NCBI GenBank assembly: GCA_938038975.1
Contig: CALHVP010000146.1
Coordinates: 1 to 56,362 of the forward strand
Source of the DNA: an uncultured Maribacter sp.
GTDB taxonomy: Bacteria; Bacteroidota; Bacteroidia; Flavobacteriales; Flavobacteriaceae
Direction of reading: 5' to 3'
DNA length: 56,362 nucleotides
Shown: positions 35,592 to 44,289 of the stretch, piece after piece
Layout: every line of letters begins with the position of its first letter
Numbering within the stretch: the stretch's first letter is position 1
Program-made: the position numbers and the translations under genes
The notes under the pieces: model-generated
Told to the model about the DNA's origin: nothing
Databases searched by the model: none
Seen by the model: the letters and a program-made list of their open reading frames with translations, nothing else

Positions 35592-36152
35592 ATGAGCACA
35601 CTTCTTGAAAAACATATAGTTGAATTATTACAGGAGCGAAATGACAAAGCCATTTCACTCTTATACGACAACTATGGTGACACCCTGCTAGGTGTTGCAA
35701 AAAAAGTAGTACGAAGCGACGACTTAGCGCAGGACGTACTGCAGGAAAGCTTTATTAAAATTTGGAAGAAAGCAGATTCTTACGATCCTTCAAAAGCAAA
35801 ATTATTTACATGGTTATTTCGGATCACAAGAAACACCGCTATTGATAAATTGAGGAGTATAAACACAAAATCTGATAAAGAAATCCAAATAGATGTTTCA
35901 GACGTATATACGTTAGGTGTCGAAAGTACGAAACCAGAACTTATGGATGTTCAAGATCATTTGGACAAAATAGAGGAGAAATATCGAATAGTTTTAGATG
36001 CATTGTTTTTTCAGGGAATGACCCAACAAGAAGCAAGCGAAGATTTAGATATCCCTCTTGGAACAATTAAGTCCAGACTTAAAATTGGACTTAGAGAACT
36101 CCGTAAAATATATGGCCCAGCAATTTTGACACTGCTTTTAAATTTATTGTGA
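35592..36152 (+). CDS. ECF-type RNA polymerase sigma factor
   Basis: The 186-residue protein has sigma region 2 (ISLLYDNYGDTLLGVAKKVVRSDDLAQDVLQESFIKIWKKADSYDPSKAKLFTWLFRITRNTAIDKLR) and region 4 (MTQQEASEDLDIPLGTIKSRLKIGLRELRKIYG). I use ATG 35592; a TTG three codons upstream is also in frame. Its stop codon TGA overlaps the start of the anti-sigma gene by one base, so the two form a regulatory pair. The signal and regulon are not visible here. Confidence 0.92.
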   Translation: MSTLLEKHIVELLQERNDKAISLLYDNYGDTLLGVAKKVVRSDDLAQDVLQESFIKIWKKADSYDPSKAKLFTWLFRITRNTAIDKLRSINTKSDKEIQIDVSDVYTLGVESTKPELMDVQDHLDKIEEKYRIVLDALFFQGMTQQEASEDLDIPLGTIKSRLKIGLRELRKIYGPAILTLLLNLL

Positions 36153-36910
36153 TGATAGAAAAAATAAAAACATTTTTAGATTCCGACATCCTAGAGAGAT
36201 ATCTTTTAGGAAATACTACGGAATTGGAAACACTTCAAGCGGAACGCTACATTGCTATGTATCCAGAAGTTAGGAAGGTATACAATGAATTGCAGGAAAA
36301 TTTAGAAACATATGCAAAACTACACGCGGTAGAATCACCTGACGGTCTTAAAGAGAAAATAGTATCTAGGATACGTTCAGAACGTTTAGGTAGAAAGAAG
36401 TTCTTCAGATACGCAATCGCAGCAAGTTTTACAGCTGTACTATTTGCAGGAGCTTCATTTTTCTTTTGGGATCAAAACAAGAGCCTTCAAGAAGAGAACA
36501 TAATGGTTAGCAACAAAATAAAGTTGCTAGAGGAAGACATGAAGCAGCAATTAGAGGATGTTCGAAACCAATTTATTGTACTTAACAATCCGCAGACTAA
36601 GAGGTACAATGTAAACGGTAACAGAAAAGCAAAAGAGCTTAAAGCTGTGGCTTATATAAATCCAGTAAAAAAATTATCGTACATAAACGTAAAAAAATTA
36701 CCAAACCTTCCAGAAGATCAATGTTTTCAAATGTGGGCAGAGGTTAACGGTGAGATGTTAAATTTAGGAATTATAGAACGCAGCACTAACAGTGAAAATC
36801 TTATGGCGCTTCCATATGCGAAGAATGCGATAGGCTACATTACTATTGAACCTAAAGGTGGTAATCTAAACCCTACAGTAGAAAACATTGTAGCTAATAT
36901 TTCCTACTAA
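36152..36910 (+). CDS. anti-sigma factor (RskA-like C-terminal domain)
   Basis: The 252-residue protein has a cytoplasmic N-terminal helix bundle (MIEKIKTFLDSDILERYLLGNTTELETLQAERYIAMYPEV), which would hold the sigma factor. One membrane helix lies near residues 90-107 (AIAASFTAVLFAGASFFF). An extracytoplasmic coiled coil and the RskA-type C-terminal domain follow (KLPNLPEDQCFQMWAEVNGEMLNLG ... ITIEPKGG). ATG 36152 overlaps the sigma stop by one base. An in-frame GTG one codon upstream (36149) could be used instead. A terminator follows. Confidence 0.88.
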   Translation: MIEKIKTFLDSDILERYLLGNTTELETLQAERYIAMYPEVRKVYNELQENLETYAKLHAVESPDGLKEKIVSRIRSERLGRKKFFRYAIAASFTAVLFAGASFFFWDQNKSLQEENIMVSNKIKLLEEDMKQQLEDVRNQFIVLNNPQTKRYNVNGNRKAKELKAVAYINPVKKLSYINVKKLPNLPEDQCFQMWAEVNGEMLNLGIIERSTNSENLMALPYAKNAIGYITIEPKGGNLNPTVENIVANISY

Positions 36911-36933
36911 CAATAACATATTAAAGTAATCCT

Positions 36934-36960
36934 AAAGCCCCATAATGGGGCTTTATTTTT
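36934..36960 (+). terminator. rho-independent terminator after anti-sigma gene
   Basis: AAAGCCCC (36934-36941) and GGGGCTTT (36947-36954) form an 8-bp stem with a five-base loop ATAAT, followed by ATTTTTT. This ends the sigma/anti-sigma operon. Confidence 0.85.
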
Positions 36961-36962
36961 TA

Positions 36963-36970
36963 TATCTTTG
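36963..36970 (+). promoter_or_regulatory. consensus -7 element of the 66-residue membrane protein gene
   Basis: TATCTTTG matches TAnnTTTG and comes directly after the terminator of the preceding operon, 63 bp before the start codon at 37033. No TTG at -33 is evident. Confidence 0.45.
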
Positions 36971-37032
36971 TAGTGTTTTTAAGTAAGATAAAACCAAAAT
37001 ATCTATTTCAATCGGTTTGTAAAAAAAGATAA

Positions 37033-37233
37033 ATGAAACTCGTACTACTTACTATTGGTCTTCTAGGAATTGCTTTTATAGGAATCGCAATTAAAATTTG
37101 GGCTAAAAAAGATGGTGAATTTGCAGGAACCTGCGCAAGTCAAAGCCCATTTCTTAACCAAGATGGAGAAGCTTGTGGTATGTGTGGCAAACTACCAAGT
37201 GAACAAGATTGTAAAAATGACAGTATTGCATAA
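37033..37233 (+). CDS. small membrane protein with Cys-rich tail
   Basis: The 66-residue protein is one membrane helix (residues 1-23) followed by a short tail with four cysteines: GTCASQSPFLNQDGEACGMCGKLPSEQDC. The CGMC pair and flanking Cys residues could bind a metal or be a redox site. I do not recognise a named family, but the layout (helix, then Cys tail) is recurrent in Flavobacteriaceae. It has its own promoter and lies between two sigma factor genes. Confidence 0.65.
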   Translation: MKLVLLTIGLLGIAFIGIAIKIWAKKDGEFAGTCASQSPFLNQDGEACGMCGKLPSEQDCKNDSIA

Positions 37234-37269
37234 GGTAATTTTTTCTTTGTGGTCTGTATTAAATAAATC

Positions 37270-37293
37270 ATGATATTTCAACAATTTGAATAA
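37270..37293 (+). other. seven-codon upstream frame overlapping the sigma factor start
   Basis: ATG 37270 opens a seven-codon frame (MIFQQFE, stop TAA 37291-37293) whose end overlaps the TTG start (37286) of the following sigma factor in another frame. It may act as a coupled leader peptide, or it may be coincidental. Confidence 0.35.
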
Positions 37294-37843
37294 TACAGAG
37301 GCTGTAGTAGAAATAATCAACAAAGCCAAAACTGGCAACCAGATTGCTTTTAGCCGTTTACTAGATACTTTTTGGAATGACGTTTATGGTTTTCAACTGA
37401 AACGAACAGAAAACGAAAACGATGCTGAGGATATTACTATCCAAACTTTTTCAAAAGCATTTGACAAAATAAACACTTACAATGATTCTTACGTTTTTAA
37501 AACTTGGCTCATTACCATCTCCAAGAATATACATATAGACCTTGTTAGAAAACGAAAAAGAAACCTTTTAGATACCCGAGGTAATGGCGAGGCAATAAAA
37601 AAAATGTTAGACGATGCTCCAACCATAGAAGATCGTTTAATACAAGAGCAAAATTTAGCAGATTTACTTCGTGATATAAAAAAGTTAAAACCTCATTACC
37701 AAGAAGTCATCAACCTTCGTTATTTTAATGAACTTAGTTATGCTGATATTGCAGAAAAACTAAATGACCCTATTAACAACGTAAAGGTTAAATTGCTAAG
37801 AGCTAAGAAGTTATTAGCTGAAATAATATCCAACAAAAACTAA
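37286..37843 (+). CDS. RNA polymerase sigma factor, sigma-70 family
   Basis: The 185-residue ECF-like sigma factor has region 2 (AFSRLLDTFWNDVYGFQLKRTENENDAEDITIQTFSKAFDKINTY) and region 4 (EVINLRYFNELSYADIAEKLNDPINNVKVKLLRAKKLLAEII). The only start that keeps a complete region 2 is TTG 37286; no ATG is in frame nearby. A seven-codon ATG frame overlaps it. No anti-sigma gene follows, which leaves its control unknown. Confidence 0.88.
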   Translation: MNNTEAVVEIINKAKTGNQIAFSRLLDTFWNDVYGFQLKRTENENDAEDITIQTFSKAFDKINTYNDSYVFKTWLITISKNIHIDLVRKRKRNLLDTRGNGEAIKKMLDDAPTIEDRLIQEQNLADLLRDIKKLKPHYQEVINLRYFNELSYADIAEKLNDPINNVKVKLLRAKKLLAEIISNKN

Positions 37844-37932
37844 CTCACGTACAATATCATATTGTATTTATTTTTTCTTTCAACCTGTGCTTACCGCTAG
37901 CTAAGCATTACGCAAATCCATGATATAGTTCG

Positions 37933-37940
37933 TATATTTG
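37933..37940 (+). promoter_or_regulatory. consensus -7 element of lipA
   Basis: TATATTTG matches TAnnTTTG and lies 15 bp upstream of the lipA start. The -33 position is not a good match. Confidence 0.4.
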
Positions 37941-37955
37941 TGTAAAAAATAAGGC

Positions 37956-38831
37956 ATGTCCGTAGCAGTAAAAGAAAGTGTAGCACCTCCTAAAGGCAAA
38001 CCGAAATGGTTACGAGTTAAATTACCAACTGGTAAAAAGTACACCCAATTAAGAGGTCTTGTAGAAAAATACGATTTACATACTATCTGTACTAGTGGTA
38101 GCTGCCCTAATATGGGTGAATGTTGGGGTGAAGGAACTGCTACATTTATGATATTGGGTAATGTTTGTACACGCTCTTGTGGCTTTTGCGGTGTTAAGAC
38201 TGGAAGACCTGAAGATGTAGATTGGGCCGAGCCAGAAAAAGTGGCACGTTCAATTAAAATTATGGGTATCAAACATGCAGTTGTTACATCTGTAGATCGC
38301 GACGATATCAAAGATATGGGTTCTATTATCTGGGCAGAAACAGTGAAGGCAATTCGTAGGATGAATCCTGAGACTACGTTAGAAACATTAATACCAGATT
38401 TTCAAGGAATAGAAAAACATTTAGATAGGATTATAGCAGTTTCACCAGAGGTAGTTTCTCATAATATGGAAACCGTTAAAAGACTAACACGTGAAGTACG
38501 TATACAAGCTAAATATGAACGTAGCCTTGAAGTCTTAAGATATTTAAAAAGCAGTGGAATCAACAGAACCAAATCTGGAATAATGCTTGGCTTAGGAGAA
38601 TTAGAGGAAGAGGTAATCCAAACCTTAAAAGATTTACGGAATGTAAATGTAGACGTAGTCACTATTGGTCAATACTTACAACCTTCTAAGAAACACCTTC
38701 CAGTTAAAGAATTCATAACACCAGAACAGTTTAAAAAATACGAAGAGATAGGACTGGAGATGGGTTTTAGACATGTGGAAAGTGGTGCCCTGGTACGTTC
38801 TTCTTATAAAGCTCATAAGCATATCTTATAA
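37956..38831 (+). CDS. lipA: lipoyl synthase
   Basis: LipA inserts two sulfur atoms into protein-bound octanoate, using radical SAM chemistry. Both [4Fe-4S] sites are intact: the auxiliary cluster Cys45, Cys50, Cys56 (CX4CX5C in TICTSGSCPNMGEC) and the radical-SAM cluster Cys71, Cys75, Cys78 (CTRSCGFC). VTSVDRDD and the C-terminal VRSSYKAH match the family. The 291-residue length is standard. The gene appears to be monocistronic. Confidence 0.96.
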   Translation: MSVAVKESVAPPKGKPKWLRVKLPTGKKYTQLRGLVEKYDLHTICTSGSCPNMGECWGEGTATFMILGNVCTRSCGFCGVKTGRPEDVDWAEPEKVARSIKIMGIKHAVVTSVDRDDIKDMGSIIWAETVKAIRRMNPETTLETLIPDFQGIEKHLDRIIAVSPEVVSHNMETVKRLTREVRIQAKYERSLEVLRYLKSSGINRTKSGIMLGLGELEEEVIQTLKDLRNVNVDVVTIGQYLQPSKKHLPVKEFITPEQFKKYEEIGLEMGFRHVESGALVRSSYKAHKHIL

Positions 38832-38870
38832 TTAATTAAATAGTTGTAAAAAGTGTTGACGAGAACAGTT

Positions 38871-38902
38871 TTGTGTGCAACTAAAATCACCAAATAAATT
38901 TG
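38871..38902 (+). promoter_or_regulatory. gap promoter with near-ideal elements
   Basis: TTG at 38871-38873 is followed after 21 bp by TAAATTTG at 38895-38902, an exact match to the Bacteroidota -7 consensus. The predicted transcription start is at about 38907-38910, so the leader before the gap start codon would be short. Confidence 0.65.
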
Positions 38903-38916
38903 CCTTTAAAGGCAAA
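38899..38916. promoter_or_regulatory. 18-bp palindromic operator candidate over the gap promoter
   Basis: TTTGCCTTTAAAGGCAAA is a perfect palindrome that begins inside the -7 element and covers the predicted transcription start and most of the short leader, ending 9 bp before the start codon. This is where a repressor would block initiation. Confidence 0.55.
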
Positions 38917-38925
38917 GCCTAACAT

Positions 38926-39936
38926 ATGAGCAAAATCAACGTAGGTATAAATGGATTTGGCAGAATAGGGAGAACCTTTTTTAGATTGGCTCAAGAGCAT
39001 CCTGATATTAATATCGTTGCTATAAACGATATTTCAGACACTAAAACCTTATCACATTTATTAAAATATGATAGTATACATGGCGTTTCAAAGCAGAAAA
39101 TAACTTTTGACGAACATCATATTATCGTAGACGATGAACGTATTCTTCTTTCGAACGAGTTACATCCAAAATCAATCAATTGGAATGTTAAAGATGTGGA
39201 CGTTGTAATTGAATGTACTGGCAAATTTAAAACCAGTTCAATATTGAATTTTCATCTCCAAAACGGTGCAAAAAAAGTGATACTATCGGTGCCTCCAGAA
39301 GAGGACGATATTAAAATGATTGTATACGGCATTAACCAAGAATCCTTGAATAAGGAAGATAATATTATTTCTAATGCATCCTGTACTACGAACAATGCTG
39401 CTCCTATGATCAAGGTTATAAATGATCTTTGCGGCATAGAACAAGCCTATATTACTACTATTCATTCCTATACGAGTGACCAGAGCCTGCATGATCAACC
39501 TCATAGAGATCTTAGAAGAGCTAGGGCAGCAGCGCAATCTATAGTACCTACCACTACAGGTGCGGCCAAAGCACTGACCCGTGTATTCCCAGAATTAGCA
39601 AATGTTATAGGCGGTTGCGGGATTAGAGTTCCTGTTCCAAATGGATCTTTGACAGATATTACTTTCAATGTAAGAAAGAATACTTCTATTAAAGAAATAA
39701 ATGATACTTTTGAAAAGGCGTCAAATAATGAATTAAAAGATATCCTATTTTATACAGAAGATCCTATCGTATCTATAGATATAAACAATAGTTATCATTC
39801 TTGTACGTTTGATTCTCAGATGACTTCTGTAATAGGTAAAATGGTGAAAATAATAGGCTGGTATGATAATGAGACCGGTTACAGCAGTAGAATTATTGAT
39901 CTTATTAATTTTATGAGTACTAAAAAATTTATTTGA
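38926..39936 (+). CDS. gap: glyceraldehyde-3-phosphate dehydrogenase, type I
   Basis: The 336-residue glycolytic enzyme has the NAD-binding GINGFGRIGR (residues 8-17), AINDISD with Asp35 favouring NAD, the catalytic Cys153 in NASCTTNNAAP and the substrate loop HSYTSDQSLHDQPHRDLRRARAAAQSIVPTTTGAAK. An operator-like palindrome overlaps its promoter. The stop codon overlaps the TTG start of the next gene, a hybrid histidine kinase, so the metabolic gene and the sensor may be expressed together. Confidence 0.95.
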   Translation: MSKINVGINGFGRIGRTFFRLAQEHPDINIVAINDISDTKTLSHLLKYDSIHGVSKQKITFDEHHIIVDDERILLSNELHPKSINWNVKDVDVVIECTGKFKTSSILNFHLQNGAKKVILSVPPEEDDIKMIVYGINQESLNKEDNIISNASCTTNNAAPMIKVINDLCGIEQAYITTIHSYTSDQSLHDQPHRDLRRARAAAQSIVPTTTGAAKALTRVFPELANVIGGCGIRVPVPNGSLTDITFNVRKNTSIKEINDTFEKASNNELKDILFYTEDPIVSIDINNSYHSCTFDSQMTSVIGKMVKIIGWYDNETGYSSRIIDLINFMSTKKFI

Positions 39937-42152
39937 GTCTTTCATTTTTACATAGTAATATTAAGTATTTCATGCTCCTGTGTATCTGCATAACACTAGG
40001 ACAAACTGCCATTGCACAAGAGTCAACATCATATCAAGCCGTTGCACCTTTCATTAATGAAGCCAGAAAATTAAGAAATCAGAATAAAATAGATCTAGCT
40101 CTTGAAACTTTAAACAAAGCAGCGACTGAAGCAGAAAAAAATGAGGATGTAAAAGCATTAATAGATTCCTTTCATGAATTAGCCATTCTTTATTTAAAGT
40201 TAGATCGTGAGGGTGATACACAATTCTATTGGGATAGAGCTAGTGTTCTCTTAAAAGATATTGCCTATCCTTATGGTGACGCCATACATAAACATATAGA
40301 AGCAATACTGTTATATAGAGGTAACCAAAACTTCTCAGCACTATCCATGCTGGAAAAGGCTAAACAATTAAACAACGATAGAAATTTTTTCAATAATATC
40401 CTTCTAACAGAGGCAAAAGTGTATTTAAACTTAGAGAGGTATGATAACGCCATAAAAAATCTAAACTCTTTAGTTGTTAATACAGATATTTACGAAAAAG
40501 ACTATTTAACCACCCAAGCCTATTTAGGATTAGCAGAGCTATATCTTAAAAGGGGAGATTTAAAGGAAGGTGCTAAAAACGGCGAACTAGGTTTTAAACT
40601 GGCTACTAATAATGAGTTTTTTGTTGAAACAAAAAAAGCGAATGAACTCCTAACAGTTATATACGAACAGCTTGGCCTTTACGAAAATGCGTACACCAAA
40701 AGCCAAAACCTTCTGCACATTAACGATTCAATTTTTAATTTAGAAAAGCTAAAAGTAGAAGCTAAAACAGCGGATCAGATAAGAGACGGTATAAAAACAA
40801 AACAAATTGTAGGTCTTGAAACAAAAGTAGAGGAATTAACAGCTTCTCAAAATAGATCAGAAATCACTGCTATTCTTACATCGGCGTTTTTAATCATTAT
40901 TTCGTTACTGGCGGTATCACTGTACAGAAACAATCAAATAAAGGTTAAAACTAACGATCTTCTTCATACGAAGAATAAAGAATTACAAGTAGCTAGAGAT
41001 GGTGCTGTACAAGCAATGGAAGCTAAAACTAATTTCTTATCCACAGTAAGTCATGAACTTAGAACCCCACTATATGCTGTAACTGGTCTCACACACTTAT
41101 TACTGGAAGAGAACCCTGAAGAGCATCAAAAGGATCACCTTAAAGCACTTAAATTTTCAGGAGACTACCTACTTAACTTTATTAATGATATTCTTCATAT
41201 AAATAAGATTGATGCAAATAAATTGGAACCGTTAAATATGGAATTCAATTTAAAGAAAGTTATAAATGAAGTAATAAACTCACTTCAACAAAGCGCAAAA
41301 TCGAATAACACTAAACTAACTTTAGAATTTGATGATGCGATTCCAGGACATTTAATGAGCGACCCTCTGAAGCTTTCTCAGGTTTTCATGAACTTAATAG
41401 GTAATTCTATAAAGTTCACCAAAGATGGTGAAGTTCGTGTTATAACCAAATTACTTCGAAAGGATAATGAAGATGTAAAAATATACTTTGAAGTAAATGA
41501 CAACGGAATAGGCATTTCTAAAGAAAAACAGAAAAGTATATTTGAAGGTTTTGAACAAGGTAGTATTCAAATTAACAGAGAATACGGTGGAACGGGTCTT
41601 GGTCTTACCATTGTAAAGAGTCTTTTAGGATTATTTGAAAGTGAAATAGAATTAGAAAGTACTTTAGGTAAGGGAAGCGCCTTCTCTTTTGCTATAGAGA
41701 TGAAAAGCTTGGACAACCTTCCAGATGACATTTCCTTTGAGGTTACGCCTAGAGATTACGATTTTAAAGGGCTTCATTTAATGATTGTAGAAGACAACAA
41801 AATCAATCAAGTTATCACTAAAAAAATGCTAACCAAGAAAGAGATTACTAGTGATATTGCTAGTAATGGTGAGGAAGCGGTTATCTTGGCAAAAGAAAAT
41901 GTTTACGATGCTATTCTTATGGATATACATATGCCTGGAATAAGCGGTGAAGAGGCTACTATACAAATACGTAAGTTTGACCAAAGAACTCCTATCATAG
42001 CTCTTACGGCTATTTCCTTAGATGATAGTTTGGAAAGCTTTTACGCAGCAGGTTGTGATGATGTGGTAACTAAACCTTTTAAGCCCGAAGTATTCTATCA
42101 AAAAATAGGTGAAAACATATTTGATAAGCGGCCAAATATTAGCAATTCATAA
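39933..42152 (+). CDS. TPR hybrid histidine kinase/response regulator
   Basis: A TTG start at 39933 overlapping the gap stop (TTGA) gives a signal peptide with a basic residue; ATG 39972 would give a shorter one. TPR-like helices cover residues 35-300, a membrane helix 311-330 and a coiled coil 335-365. HisKA follows with His374 (STVSHELRTPL), then the ATPase domain (N box NLIGNSIKFT, G1 NDNGIGIS, G2 GGTGLGL) and a C-terminal receiver (615-735) with Asp664 in ILMDIHMPG. It senses in the periplasm and signals through an internal phosphorelay. The output partner is not nearby. It overlaps the convergent lpxK by 14 bp. Confidence 0.9.
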   Translation: MSLSFLHSNIKYFMLLCICITLGQTAIAQESTSYQAVAPFINEARKLRNQNKIDLALETLNKAATEAEKNEDVKALIDSFHELAILYLKLDREGDTQFYWDRASVLLKDIAYPYGDAIHKHIEAILLYRGNQNFSALSMLEKAKQLNNDRNFFNNILLTEAKVYLNLERYDNAIKNLNSLVVNTDIYEKDYLTTQAYLGLAELYLKRGDLKEGAKNGELGFKLATNNEFFVETKKANELLTVIYEQLGLYENAYTKSQNLLHINDSIFNLEKLKVEAKTADQIRDGIKTKQIVGLETKVEELTASQNRSEITAILTSAFLIIISLLAVSLYRNNQIKVKTNDLLHTKNKELQVARDGAVQAMEAKTNFLSTVSHELRTPLYAVTGLTHLLLEENPEEHQKDHLKALKFSGDYLLNFINDILHINKIDANKLEPLNMEFNLKKVINEVINSLQQSAKSNNTKLTLEFDDAIPGHLMSDPLKLSQVFMNLIGNSIKFTKDGEVRVITKLLRKDNEDVKIYFEVNDNGIGISKEKQKSIFEGFEQGSIQINREYGGTGLGLTIVKSLLGLFESEIELESTLGKGSAFSFAIEMKSLDNLPDDISFEVTPRDYDFKGLHLMIVEDNKINQVITKKMLTKKEITSDIASNGEEAVILAKENVYDAILMDIHMPGISGEEATIQIRKFDQRTPIIALTAISLDDSLESFYAAGCDDVVTKPFKPEVFYQKIGENIFDKRPNISNS

Positions 42153-43140
42153 GCTGTTTTAAATCTGATTGCAGTAGCGCTGCTCCTTCTCCAATAAAAG
42201 AATGTTTTATACTAATGTAGTATGCGTTATCTACATGGTCTTTTAATCTAGTATAGTCCTTCTCGGTTGTAATTATATACTCTTTAGTCCTAAACAATTC
42301 TAACTCGTTCTGAGTAAAAAAATGATGATCCTTGTAAGCGAGGTGTTCCATTGTAATTCCACTTTCCTTCAAAAAGGAAACCAATGGCTTAGGATGCGCA
42401 ATACCAGTTACTAACGTCACTTTTTTATCTTTAAAATAAGTAAGACCTTTACTAGATGTGGCGTTCTTTAGCTCAATATCATAAGATAAATAAGTAAACA
42501 ATAAATTTTGTTCTGAATGAAGGTTTAATTTCTTTTTTACAGTTAGCTGATCTTCTTCACTAAGGTTTTGGGGACATTTAGTTACGATAACGCTATTTGC
42601 TCTTACAGCAGCATATTTTGCATCTCTAAGATCACCTGTAGGAAGATACCAATCCTCTATGTAGAGATTAGTATAGGTCGTTAATAGTATAGAATAATCT
42701 GGTTTAACCTTTCTATGTTGAAAAGCGTCATCCAACAAAATGATGTTAGGTTTACTTTCTTTTTCTAAACGTTGTATTCCGTTTCTTCTATCTGCGTCTA
42801 CGGCTATAGAAATAGAAGGAAACTTACTAAACAGTTGATATGGTTCGTCACCAATTTCAGTTACGGTAGTCTTATTGGTAGCTAAAACAAATCCATTAGA
42901 TTTTCGTTTATAACCCCTACTTAAAACGGCAACAGTAGTATCTTTTGATAAAGAACGAATTAACAACTCTATCATGGGCGTCTTTCCCGTACCCCCAACA
43001 CTTAAATTTCCAATGCATATTGTTTTAGTGGAAAAAGATGCTGATTTAAAAATGTTTAAATCATAAAGCTTATTCCGCACAAAGACTACAAGAGCGTAAA
43101 TCAATGAAATAGGGAATAGAAGTTTTCTTAACAGTTGCAT
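42139..43140 (-). CDS. lpxK: tetraacyldisaccharide 4'-kinase
   Basis: LpxK phosphorylates the lipid A precursor at the inner membrane. A start at 43140 gives an N-terminal membrane-binding helix (MQLLRKLLFPISLIYALVVFVRN); the frame extends 13 codons further, but that part is poor. The Walker A is NLSVGGTGKTPM, followed by VLSRGYKRKSNGF, DEPYQL, ILLDDAFQHRKVKPDYSILLT and LPTGDLRD. About 333 residues is the normal size. The start faces the Nif3-like gene, 51 bp away. Confidence 0.93.
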   Translation of the reverse strand: MQLLRKLLFPISLIYALVVFVRNKLYDLNIFKSASFSTKTICIGNLSVGGTGKTPMIELLIRSLSKDTTVAVLSRGYKRKSNGFVLATNKTTVTEIGDEPYQLFSKFPSISIAVDADRRNGIQRLEKESKPNIILLDDAFQHRKVKPDYSILLTTYTNLYIEDWYLPTGDLRDAKYAAVRANSVIVTKCPQNLSEEDQLTVKKKLNLHSEQNLLFTYLSYDIELKNATSSKGLTYFKDKKVTLVTGIAHPKPLVSFLKESGITMEHLAYKDHHFFTQNELELFRTKEYIITTEKDYTRLKDHVDNAYYISIKHSFIGEGAALLQSDLKQLMNC

Positions 43141-43161
43141 TAGAACGAAATTATAATATTT

Positions 43162-43169
43162 TATCTTTG
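43162..43169 (+). promoter_or_regulatory. consensus -7 element of the Nif3-like operon
   Basis: TATCTTTG matches TAnnTTTG and lies 22 bp before the start codon at 43192. A TTG at 43135-43137 is 24 bp upstream, slightly farther than usual, at the very start of the divergent lpxK gene. Confidence 0.5.
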
Positions 43170-43191
43170 ATACCCTCACAATGTGCCAAAA

Positions 43192-44286
43192 ATGACAGTA
43201 AACGAAATAACCAAGATTTTAGAAGAATTAGCTCCACTAGACTATGCGGAGAGTTTTGATAATGTAGGCCTATTGATAGGTGACGCTCATATGAAGGTAA
43301 AGGGCGTACTAGTAACTTTAGATACATTAGAAAATGTAGTAGAAGAAGCTATAGATAAAAACTGCAACCTCATCGTTAGCTTTCACCCTATTATCTTTAC
43401 TGGTTTAAAGAAAATAACTGGGAAAAACTATGTTGAAAAAACGATTTTAAAAGCTATTAAGAATGACATCGCCATTTACGCAATCCATACAGCTCTTGAT
43501 AATTGTATGACAGGTGTAAATGCTAAAATATGTGAGAAGCTTGGGCTAACAAACACAAATATTCTTATTCCTCAAAAAGGAACAATCAAAAAATTAGTGA
43601 CTTATGTACCTATAGAAAATGAAGATCATCTCAAAAGAGAACTATTCGCTGCAGGTGCTGGAAAAATAGGAAATTATAGCGATTGCAGCTTTAGCGTAGC
43701 AGGAACCGGGAGCTACAAGGCCAATGAAAAGGCAAATCCTGTTAAAGGAACAATAGGAAATATTCATTACGAAAAGGAAACAAGAATCAGCGTTATATTT
43801 TCCAAATCTAAAGAAAAACAAGTCATTTCTTCTTTGTTAAAACATCATCCCTATGAAGAGGTAGCTTATGAAATAAGTACTTTAGAGAACACAAACCGTC
43901 ATATTGGTATGGGAATGATTGGGGAGTTAGAATCTAGCGTATCCGAAACAACCTTCCTTAAACAATTAAAACAAAAAATGAATGCTACGGTAGTAAGGCA
44001 CTCTGCATTTAGAAATAAAGAAGTGAAAAAAGTTGCTGTACTAGGTGGTAGTGGTTCTTTTGCTATTGGCGCAGCGAAAGCAGCAGGGGCAGACGTTTAT
44101 GTTACAGCGGATGTTAAATATCATGAGTTTTATCAGGCAGAAAATCAATTACTAATAGCAGATATTGGACACTTTGAAACTGAGCAGTTTACAAAAAACC
44201 TTTTAGTTGATTATCTTACGAAAAAAATTCCTAATTTTGCAGTCCGTTTATCGGAAAGTATAACAAATCCTATCAAGTATTTTTAA
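43192..44286 (+). CDS. Nif3-like dinuclear metal center protein
   Basis: The 364-residue protein belongs to the Nif3/YbgI family (sometimes annotated GTP cyclohydrolase I type 2), with an N-terminal half carrying metal ligands (FDNVGLLIGD, IVSFHPIIFTGLKK, IYAIHTALDN). An inserted CutA-like PII domain in the middle (residues 125-230) is followed by the C-terminal half (VYVTADVKYHEFYQAENQLLIADIGHFETEQF). I start at ATG 43192; a GTG at 43183 is possible. Function is unresolved. The next gene starts 3 bp after the stop. Confidence 0.9.
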   Translation: MTVNEITKILEELAPLDYAESFDNVGLLIGDAHMKVKGVLVTLDTLENVVEEAIDKNCNLIVSFHPIIFTGLKKITGKNYVEKTILKAIKNDIAIYAIHTALDNCMTGVNAKICEKLGLTNTNILIPQKGTIKKLVTYVPIENEDHLKRELFAAGAGKIGNYSDCSFSVAGTGSYKANEKANPVKGTIGNIHYEKETRISVIFSKSKEKQVISSLLKHHPYEEVAYEISTLENTNRHIGMGMIGELESSVSETTFLKQLKQKMNATVVRHSAFRNKEVKKVAVLGGSGSFAIGAAKAAGADVYVTADVKYHEFYQAENQLLIADIGHFETEQFTKNLLVDYLTKKIPNFAVRLSESITNPIKYF

Positions 44287-44289
44287 ATT

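Noticed and set aside
37286-37843. Broken sigma factor gene due to lack of ATG
   Set aside because: TTG start yields complete regions 2 and 4; the gene is probably functional.
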